From Christensenella sp. UBA4626 (GTDB lineage Bacteria > Bacillota > Clostridia > Christensenellales > UBA1242), in assembly GCA_002406115.1 (NCBI GenBank), contig DHNC01000034.1, positions 26,455-39,086 of the forward strand: 12,632 nt of DNA. Reading direction: 5' to 3'. The position numbers and the translations under genes were made by a program. Below are positions 5,922 to 11,368 of the stretch, one piece after another (the stretch's first letter is position 1; every line of letters starts with the position of its first letter). The notes below the pieces were generated by a model that was given only the letters and a program-made list of their open reading frames with translations, searched no databases and was not told the DNA's origin.

Positions 5922-7385
5922 TTAGGTACCAATATCTTTGGAACTTTTTGCAGTTGCTCCGTTTGTATTTTCAAATGAAGTAAATGCTGATGTGGTTACA
6001 TAATAATTATTTGACAATTTGTCGTTTGGACAAGTATATGCTTCTTTATAATAACTACCTGAATAAATTGCGTTTTTGATGGTACCTTTCACCCCGTTCT
6101 TGTTTACGCAAGAATTTGGGTCAAGCCAAACAATGCAATTTTTTATGGTTGGTGTTCCGCTATTATTGCATATAAAGCCGCCAATTCCACCAAATCCCAT
6201 AAAATTCGATGCGTCGCCCTCCTTGTTGTCAACCTCTATTTTGCCTTTATAAAAGCAATTGGAAATTTCGCCACCTCTTGCATGACCGACAATACCACCT
6301 GCAATTGTATAGTCAGCGTTGCCCCTGCCACGAACTTTTACGTCACATTCAACATAACAATCCGTTACCTTTGATAATGTACTGTTATCAATCTCTCCTA
6401 CTAAGCCACCTGCCGAACAATTACTATTGCCTGACTGCCAAGGTTTGTCTTCAATAGCAACGACTGAACACCCAATCAATTTGCAATTTTGAATTGTTGT
6501 ACTTTGTATAGAACCAACCAATCCTCCGACATAGTCGGGAGTGTTCCATCCAGAATTTTCTGGATTGGCTTTACTATATGCCCTAACCTCAACATTTTCT
6601 AAACATAGATTTTTGATTTCTGACATACTCGCATATCTAATAAATCCAAATCCATTTTGAGACAACCTCTCTAGATTTGTTGATTCATCTAATTGAACAA
6701 TCATATTTGAAATTGTATGACCATCACCGTCAAACACTGCCTTAAATGAGTTTACTCCACTAAATACAAATCCGCTACTTTCATCGTTATTATAGTCTAT
6801 GTCCGCACTTAATTTCACGTTTTGAATTAAAGATGAGTTATTTATTAAAAAAGTAAGATTGCTCTTGTTTTTTATATCCTGTGAAAACACGCAATAATAA
6901 TTTGGCCTAGTGGACGAACTTGATGTGTTTGTGGTTGTTATATAATCAAAATATTTCCAAGAATATGCTGAACCTGATTTTGCATAATTTATTAATTTAA
7001 AAACGGTTGCATTATTGTCAAAATATGGTTGAAGATAGTTTTTTAATATCTTTGAAATATAAATTTTGCCGCTATAGGTTGTGCCATCCGCTGTCTCTTT
7101 ATAATCATAGTAAAAATAACTGCCACTGGCAGTCCCTTTTGTCATAACCTGATTTAACATATTCCCATTTAAAAAGCCTGTTCCATTGCTGGTTTGTATC
7201 CTAATGCTATCAGTCTTTGTTGTTGATGATGTGCTTATATTTATGGGGATATAATAGTTTGTGTCGGCGGCGTAGGTGGCGGCGACTGTGTGCTGGATTA
7301 AAGCGGTTGTGCCGCAGCAAAAACAAAGTATGCTCAGCATAATCAATAGAATATTGATAATGTTTGCAGATTTAGATTTTTGCAT
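5922..7385 (-). CDS. Secreted protein with GLUG-type beta-helix repeats
   Basis: A 487-residue exported protein. A basic start (MQKSKSANIINILL) and a hydrophobic segment at about 9-30 form a signal peptide, with likely cleavage after AATYAA (about 40). Residues 41-210 are Ser/Thr/Asn/Tyr-rich and not recognised. FDGDGHTISNM (218-228) is a common entry into right-handed beta-helices. GLUG-like motifs follow: YVGGLVG (285-291), SAGGLVG (324-330), IAGGIVG (361-367) and a degenerate GFGGIGG (397-403), each followed by a rung such as IQNC, VTDC, ISNC or IKNC. The family is typical of surface or adhesion proteins. There is no LPXTG, membrane anchor or S-layer domain; it ends abruptly in KSSKDIGT, so it may be truncated or released. 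The ATG at 7385 follows AGAGGGG. Function is unknown. Confidence 0.8.
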   Translation of the reverse strand: MQKSKSANIINILLIMLSILCFCCGTTALIQHTVAATYAADTNYYIPINISTSSTTKTDSIRIQTSNGTGFLNGNMLNQVMTKGTASGSYFYYDYKETADGTTYSGKIYISKILKNYLQPYFDNNATVFKLINYAKSGSAYSWKYFDYITTTNTSSSSTRPNYYCVFSQDIKNKSNLTFLINNSSLIQNVKLSADIDYNNDESSGFVFSGVNSFKAVFDGDGHTISNMIVQLDESTNLERLSQNGFGFIRYASMSEIKNLCLENVEVRAYSKANPENSGWNTPDYVGGLVGSIQSTTIQNCKLIGCSVVAIEDKPWQSGNSNCSAGGLVGEIDNSTLSKVTDCYVECDVKVRGRGNADYTIAGGIVGHARGGEISNCFYKGKIEVDNKEGDASNFMGFGGIGGFICNNSGTPTIKNCIVWLDPNSCVNKNGVKGTIKNAIYSGSYYKEAYTCPNDKLSNNYYVTTSAFTSFENTNGATAKSSKDIGT

Positions 7386-7401
7386 ATACCCCTCTAAAAA
7401 T

Positions 7402-7431
7402 ATTGTACCACCAAAATGGGTTTTTAGTCCA
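7402..7431 (-). promoter_or_regulatory. Possible promoter of the GLUG-protein gene
   Basis: TGGACT (7431-7426), an 18-base spacer and TACAAT (7407-7402) give a moderate housekeeping match. The predicted start leaves a short leader carrying the AGAGGGG ribosome binding site. Confidence 0.4.
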
Positions 7432-7512
7432 GCATTTTTAACTGGCAATATTTTTTAAGTTTAAAGTTTTGGGTTAAAATTTTCTCTTTAAAGTTGAAAA
7501 ATATAAAACTAT

Positions 7513-8310
7513 TTAAATTTTTGCTTTAAATTTGAAAAAATTATGCGCATTGCGGTCTGAAATATCCTCCAACTCTTTGGCAGGTATTCCACGCAAATCT
7601 GCCACGAAGTTTAAAACATCTTTAACATATTTTGGTTCGTTGCGTTTGCCACGGTTTGGCACTGGTGTGAGATATGGGCTATCCGTTTCAAACATAATGC
7701 AATCGGTTGGGATGTTTGCCGCAACCTGCTGAATATTTTTTGCGTTTTTAAAGGTCACATTGCCAGTAAAAGACAATTTTCCGCCCATTTTGATAAGTTG
7801 TTTTGCATATTCCAAACTGCCGCTATAACAATGAAATTCAAAGCCATATTGCGGGGTGTGAGATTTTAAAATTTCCATGGTGTCGCCATAAGCATCACGG
7901 CAATGAATAACCACAGGCAGATGATATTTGTTTGCCAAATCAATTTGAGAAGCAAAAACTTGTTTTTGTTTTTCCTTATCTTTATGGATTTGATCGCCGT
8001 TTTCGTCCAAAAGGTTGTGTTCAAAATAGTCCAAACCGATTTCACCAACCGCCACCAATTTTGGGTCGTTTGCTTGCAAAAATTTTTCCAGCCTTTGCTG
8101 GTCGTAAGTTTGACATTCATCCGGATGTATGCCCACCGCATAATACACGCAATCATACTGGCTTGCTATTTCTTTGGCAAGTTGGCAAGCATGAAAATCG
8201 CTGCTGGCACAAACCACTTTTGAAATGCCTGCGTCTAAAAAGTTGGCAACAATTTGCTCAACCTCGCCGGCATATTGCTCGTCGTTCAAATGGCAATGAA
8301 TATCTATCAT
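7513..8310 (-). CDS. tatD: TatD-family metal-dependent DNase
   Basis: A 265-residue TIM-barrel hydrolase of the TatD family, standard length. The metal ligands are all visible: H5 and H7 in IDIHCHL, E90 in VGEIGLDY, H136 in VIHCRDA, H160 in FEFHCYSG and D210 in FETDSPYL. TatD proteins are cytoplasmic 3'-5' exonucleases acting on single-stranded DNA or RNA and D-aminoacyl-tRNA; the substrate here is not established. A short insertion rich in charged residues (about 97-112) follows the LDY motif. The ATG at 8310 is preceded by AGAGGG. The GLUG-protein gene lies 127 bases downstream on the same strand but seems to have its own promoter. In many Firmicutes tatD sits beside metG or rnmV; neither is here. 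Confidence 0.93.
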   Translation of the reverse strand: MIDIHCHLNDEQYAGEVEQIVANFLDAGISKVVCASSDFHACQLAKEIASQYDCVYYAVGIHPDECQTYDQQRLEKFLQANDPKLVAVGEIGLDYFEHNLLDENGDQIHKDKEKQKQVFASQIDLANKYHLPVVIHCRDAYGDTMEILKSHTPQYGFEFHCYSGSLEYAKQLIKMGGKLSFTGNVTFKNAKNIQQVAANIPTDCIMFETDSPYLTPVPNRGKRNEPKYVKDVLNFVADLRGIPAKELEDISDRNAHNFFKFKAKI

Positions 8311-8337
8311 ACTACCCTCTTCTTTTAATCTTTTTTA

Positions 8338-8366
8338 ACTTTAACACTTTGCTTTTTGTTTTGCAA
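8338..8366 (-). promoter_or_regulatory. Possible promoter of tatD
   Basis: TTGCAA (8366-8361), a 17-base spacer and TAAAGT (8343-8338), each four of six to consensus. A stray TATAAT at 8375-8370 has no -35 box at the right distance. Confidence 0.35.
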
Positions 8367-8384
8367 CAAATTATAAGTTGGATA

Positions 8385-8413
8385 TTGACTTTTTGATTGT
8401 CAGATGATAGAAT
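8385..8413 (+). promoter_or_regulatory. Promoter of the small orphan gene
   Basis: TTGACT (8385-8390), a 17-base spacer and TAGAAT (8408-8413) make a strong housekeeping promoter. The predicted start is near 8420, 15 bases before the ATG, with AAGGAG (8424-8429) in between. Confidence 0.8.
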
Positions 8414-8434
8414 GCAAAAAGAAAAGGAGCCAAT

Positions 8435-8779
8435 ATGCAAAAATTACATACACCAGTTCAAACTGCCAGAAAATTTGTTACAAATTATTTAAAACTTGAC
8501 ATCAGAACTTTGTTTTACGATCAAGGAGATGTCACACTTTCAATCCACGCAAAGGACGCTAAGGAAAACAAATACAAAATCGTTTTTGACGGCTTTGACG
8601 TAACTTGCGACAAAATCGGCGATTTGAAAAAGAAATGGTTGAATTTTGTTTTCTATCACGACCCAAAATACTTCAACGAATATTGCGACGCTTTGTTGCA
8701 AGAGTCAAAAGAAGTTGTTGAGGACGATAGACAGCACATTGACAATTTGATTGAGCAAGGCATTTATAACCCAGACTAA
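8435..8779 (+). CDS. Small soluble protein of unknown function
   Basis: A 114-residue protein that I do not recognise. It is charged, with no signal peptide or membrane segment. The first half (residues 1-60) looks like a short alpha/beta fold, with alternating strands around LFYDQGDVTLSIHAK and YKIVFDGFDVTC. The second half is acidic and helical (KKKWLNFVFYHDPKYFNEYCDALL, then KEVVEDDRQHIDNLIEQG). A strong promoter, a consensus ribosome binding site (AAGGAG, five bases from the ATG) and a terminator make it a compact single-gene transcript. Codon usage is like its neighbours. It stands alone on the plus strand between tatD (divergent) and plsY (convergent), so context gives no function. Confidence 0.82.
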   Translation: MQKLHTPVQTARKFVTNYLKLDIRTLFYDQGDVTLSIHAKDAKENKYKIVFDGFDVTCDKIGDLKKKWLNFVFYHDPKYFNEYCDALLQESKEVVEDDRQHIDNLIEQGIYNPD

Positions 8780-8816
8780 TTTGCCCCATCAGTCCGTTGC
8801 ATTATCCTAAAAAAAA

Positions 8817-8841
8817 TCCGCAAATCACTTGCGGGTTTTTT
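8817..8841. terminator. Bidirectional terminator between the orphan gene and plsY
   Basis: TCCGCAA (8817-8823) pairs with TTGCGGG (8828-8834) around a four-base loop. A T-run follows on the plus strand, and an A-run (about 8809-8816) gives a T-run for the minus strand, so it can serve both convergent genes. Confidence 0.9.
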
Positions 8842-8878
8842 GTTTTTTTTAGACTTGTGTTTAAGAAATTTTCTTTCG

Positions 8879-9631
8879 TTATTTGTTGCTTTCGTCAGAT
8901 TTTTCCAAATTTTCTGCACTTTGGTTTGTTTCAGGCTGGTTGTTTTGCTCGGTCTTTGCCTCATCTGATGATGATTGCTCTGCTTTTGATGATTTTTTGC
9001 CAATCTTTTTTAGCATCGCAAGCAACTCTGTTTTATTTTCCTTGCCTGTGAACAATCGTTTGATGTTCGCACGATGAGCAAACAAAATCAGAACCAAAAT
9101 TGCGGAAATTAAAATATAGTTAACCCAATTGGCTGGATTTACCAAGCACAACTCCACAACCGACAAAACCACAATCTCCATAATTGTGCAAATTGAGGCG
9201 TATTTTATGAAAAGCATACTAACAATCATCGCCACAAAGCAAATGAGGGTCACCCACCAGTTTGCAACAAAGAAAACGCCGATTGCGGTTGCAATGCCTT
9301 TGCCACCCCTAAATTTGAAAAGGACTGGGAAAACGTGACCGACTATGCAGGCCAAACCACCAACATATAGTGCTATTTCACCATTAAGACCACAATATTT
9401 GAAAATTAAATAGCCAGCAAGTGCGGACACAACGCCTTTAAGCATATCCAAAACAAAGGTGATTACACCTGGCCAAAAGCCATAAAAACGCCAACTATTT
9501 AAAGTGCCGGGGTTGCCGCTGCCATGCTTTGTTATATCGTCATGTTTTGCCTTTGCAACTGCCCTTGCCCATGTTACATTGCCCAAAAAATAGCAAGCAA
9601 CTGCCAAAATTACATAATATAAATATTCCAT
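8879..9631 (-). CDS. plsY: PlsY, glycerol-3-phosphate acyltransferase
   Basis: A 250-residue polytopic membrane enzyme that transfers the acyl group of acyl-phosphate to glycerol-3-phosphate, the first step of phosphatidic acid synthesis. The three family motifs are present: GSGNPGTLNSWR (37-48), GHVFPVLFKFRGGKGIAT (98-115) and HRANIKRLFTGKE (186-198). Several hydrophobic helices separate them, e.g. about 5-20, 55-77, 116-142 and 170-185. Residues 199-250 are an extra hydrophilic tail rich in Ser, Glu, Gln, Asn and Lys, making the protein longer than the usual 190-220. GGTGAT precedes the ATG, but the promoter -10 box is only eight bases upstream, so it may not be in the transcript. plsY follows der, an order seen in Clostridia, but gpsA, the usual next gene, is absent. 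Confidence 0.95.
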   Translation of the reverse strand: MEYLYYVILAVACYFLGNVTWARAVAKAKHDDITKHGSGNPGTLNSWRFYGFWPGVITFVLDMLKGVVSALAGYLIFKYCGLNGEIALYVGGLACIVGHVFPVLFKFRGGKGIATAIGVFFVANWWVTLICFVAMIVSMLFIKYASICTIMEIVVLSVVELCLVNPANWVNYILISAILVLILFAHRANIKRLFTGKENKTELLAMLKKIGKKSSKAEQSSSDEAKTEQNNQPETNQSAENLEKSDESNK

Positions 9632-9639
9632 ATATCACC

Positions 9640-9668
9640 ATGATAGCACTTGCCCAATTTTTTTGCAA
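9640..9668 (-). promoter_or_regulatory. Promoter of plsY, possibly leaderless
   Basis: TTGCAA (9668-9663), a 17-base spacer and TATCAT (9645-9640). Eight bases separate the -10 box from the ATG at 9631, predicting a leader of zero to two bases. Confidence 0.5.
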
Positions 9669-9684
9669 ACATTTTAAAATGTTT
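9667..9684. promoter_or_regulatory. 18-bp perfect palindrome overlapping the plsY -35 box
   Basis: AAACATTTTAAAATGTTT is its own reverse complement and overlaps the -35 box by two bases. The position suits an operator for a dimeric repressor or an upstream activator site. It does not resemble the FapR site that controls plsX-type genes in Bacillus. In such AT-rich DNA a chance palindrome is possible. Confidence 0.35.
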
Positions 9685-9817
9685 CTCTTGTGTTTAATAA
9701 AAATTAAAATGGAAAATTTTAAAAATTTAAATAAAAAATTACAAAATTTGACATAAATTTTTTTTAAAAGAAAATTTAGGAATAAAAAAAGGATAAATCA
9801 AATATCACCTTTTAAAA

Positions 9818-9861
9818 TAAACCAATTTATTTCGCTATCGCTCATAAATCTGGTTTGTTGC
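9818..9861. repeat. Stem-loop repeat, copy 3
   Basis: AAACCAATTTAT (9819-9830) pairs with ATAAAT-C-TGGTTT (9844-9856) with one bulged C. The loop TTCGCTATCGCTC is shared with copy 4. The tail is GTTGCA. Its period with copy 4 is 55 bases. Confidence 0.75.
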
Positions 9862-9872
9862 ATAAATCATAA

Positions 9873-9917
9873 TAAACCAATTTTTTCGCTATCGCTCATA
9901 AATCTGGTTTGTTGTAA
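9873..9917. repeat. Stem-loop repeat, copy 4
   Basis: AAACCA (9874-9879) pairs with TGGTTT (9905-9910), extended by ATTT/AAAT. The loop holds TTTCGCTATCGCTC, and the tail is GTTGTAA. It is nearly identical to copy 3, apart from a two-base deletion that shortens the stem. Confidence 0.75.
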
Positions 9918-9925
9918 ATCACAAT

Positions 9926-9951
9926 AAAAAACTATGCGCTAGGCATAGTTT
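9926..9951 (-). terminator. Rho-independent terminator of der
   Basis: On the minus strand a perfect 9-bp stem AAACTATGC (9951-9943) / GCATAGTTT (9937-9929) with a five-base loop runs into a T-run to 9926. Confidence 0.88.
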
Positions 9952-9984
9952 GATTGCTCCAAATGTCAAGCGGTGGCATGACAT

Positions 9985-11301
9985 TTAGTTTTCGTTTTTA
10001 TTTTTAAACACAACTTTGATTGGTGTGCCGCTAAAATCAAAGGCACGGCGAAGGTTATTTTCAATATACCTTATATATGAATTTTCAACCAAATCGGCGT
10101 TGTTGCAATAAATTTCAAAAGTTGGTGGGCAGGTTGCAACCTGTTTGCCAAATATGATTTTCAAGCGTTTGCCGTGTTTGCTTGGTGGTTCAGTTGCACT
10201 GATTGCGTTTGTAAGCACATTGTTGAAAAGTGCCATTGGGATTTCCCTTTTTGCGTTAGCAAGCACAAAATCAACCTTTTCCATAATCTGCCCGATGCGT
10301 TGACCGGTTGCGCAAGAAACATAAAGCGTGACATAATATTTCATAAACGCCAAATCAGTTTCAAATTGCTTTTCAAAGGCTTTGCGTTGCTCTGCACTAT
10401 TTTCAATCAAATCCCACTTGTTGACAACAATTACGCTTGGCTTGCCTTGCTCATGCACCAAGCCCAAAATTCGCACGTCTTGCTCGGTTATGCCCTCGCT
10501 TGCGTCCAGCACTACAACAACAACGTCCGCACGCTCAATTGCGTTCAAACTGCGGATAACGCTATATCGCTCAATGCTGTCCGGCTGGATTTTGGATTTG
10601 CGTCTAAGGCCTGCGGTGTCAATCAAACAATAATCTTTGTTGTTCCATCTAAAAGGACTGTCGATTGCGTCACGTGTGGTGCCAGCCACCGAACTTACAA
10701 CCACCCTATCTTCGCCAAGCAAGCGGTTTGTTATGCTGGATTTGCCGGCGTTTGGTTTGCCGACCAGGGCGATTTTAACTGTTTCATCGTCAGTTTGCTT
10801 TTCGTTGCGGGTCAAATATTTTACAACTTCATCAAGCAAATCGCCTATGCCTTTGCCTTGCTCGGCTGAAATGGCAATCGGATCGCCCAAGCCCAGTTCG
10901 TAAAACTCATAAGTCTTTTCAACCTCATTGTTATCCAACTTGTTCACAGCCAAAATTTTTGGTGCCTTTGCCCTACGCAAATGATTTGCAACCTCAATAT
11001 CATCATGAGTGAGCCCTTGCTTGCCATCCACAAACAAAATTATCACATCCGCCAAATCAATTGCCAAATTGGCTTGTTCGATGATGCGTTTATTGATTTC
11101 ATCTTCCTTGTTAAAATCCAAACCGCCAGTGTCCACAACTTGGAACTGGTATCCGCACCACTCTGCGTTTGCAAAAATCCTATCCCTAGTAACTCCTGGG
11201 ATATCTTCAACTATACTAATTTTACTTCCGGCAATTTTGTTAAAAAATGTGGACTTGCCAACATTTGGTTTGCCGACTATTGCTACAAGAGGTTTTTTCA
11301 T
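9985..11301 (-). CDS. der: Der (EngA), double-GTPase for 50S ribosome assembly
   Basis: A 438-residue protein with two tandem GTPase domains and a KH-like C-terminal domain, the normal Der size. Domain 1: P-loop GKPNVGKS (10-17), DTGG (57-60), NKLD (120-123). Domain 2: P-loop GKPNAGKS (181-188), followed by GTTRD, DTAG and NKWD. The KH-like domain ends in FSGTPIKVVFKNKNEN. Der binds the large ribosomal subunit and is needed for its maturation. The ATG at 11301 gives the conserved start MKKPLVAIVGKPNVGKS. There is no Shine-Dalgarno site, and the promoter -10 box ends eight bases upstream, so the mRNA should be nearly leaderless. feoB lies 67 bases upstream on the same strand; the der promoter is in the gap. 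plsY lies downstream behind the der terminator. Confidence 0.97.
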   Translation of the reverse strand: MKKPLVAIVGKPNVGKSTFFNKIAGSKISIVEDIPGVTRDRIFANAEWCGYQFQVVDTGGLDFNKEDEINKRIIEQANLAIDLADVIILFVDGKQGLTHDDIEVANHLRRAKAPKILAVNKLDNNEVEKTYEFYELGLGDPIAISAEQGKGIGDLLDEVVKYLTRNEKQTDDETVKIALVGKPNAGKSSITNRLLGEDRVVVSSVAGTTRDAIDSPFRWNNKDYCLIDTAGLRRKSKIQPDSIERYSVIRSLNAIERADVVVVVLDASEGITEQDVRILGLVHEQGKPSVIVVNKWDLIENSAEQRKAFEKQFETDLAFMKYYVTLYVSCATGQRIGQIMEKVDFVLANAKREIPMALFNNVLTNAISATEPPSKHGKRLKIIFGKQVATCPPTFEIYCNNADLVENSYIRYIENNLRRAFDFSGTPIKVVFKNKNEN

Positions 11302-11309
11302 ACCATGTT

Positions 11310-11338
11310 ATTTTAACACAAAAAATATATTTTTTCAA
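11310..11338 (-). promoter_or_regulatory. Promoter of der, predicted leaderless
   Basis: TTGAAA (11338-11333), a 17-base spacer and TAAAAT (11315-11310), each five of six to consensus. The spacer is largely a 16-bp A/T palindrome (11320-11335). The -10 box ends eight bases before the ATG at 11301, giving a leader of at most about three bases. Confidence 0.65.
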
Positions 11339-11368
11339 TCCTTTTGTTCACAAAAGTTTGTTGCAGCC

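Larger units (their letters stand above)
9632..9984. other. Gene-free, AT-rich der-plsY gap
   Basis: It contains, from left to right, the plsY promoter and palindrome, a very A/T-rich stretch (about 9690-9815) with no gene or clear signal, two stem-loop repeats, and the der terminator. At the der stop codon lies a further hairpin of 8 bp (arms 9961-9968 and 9979-9986) just before the terminator. Confidence 0.7.

Noticed and set aside
9818..9917. Two tandem repeats as a minimal CRISPR array
   Set aside because: Only two copies occur, the repeats are hairpins related to single copies elsewhere, the spacing is short, and there are no cas genes.
10174..10869. A 231-codon open frame on the plus strand inside der
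   Set aside because: It lies entirely antisense to the well-conserved der gene, has no ribosome binding site, and its translation shows no family features.
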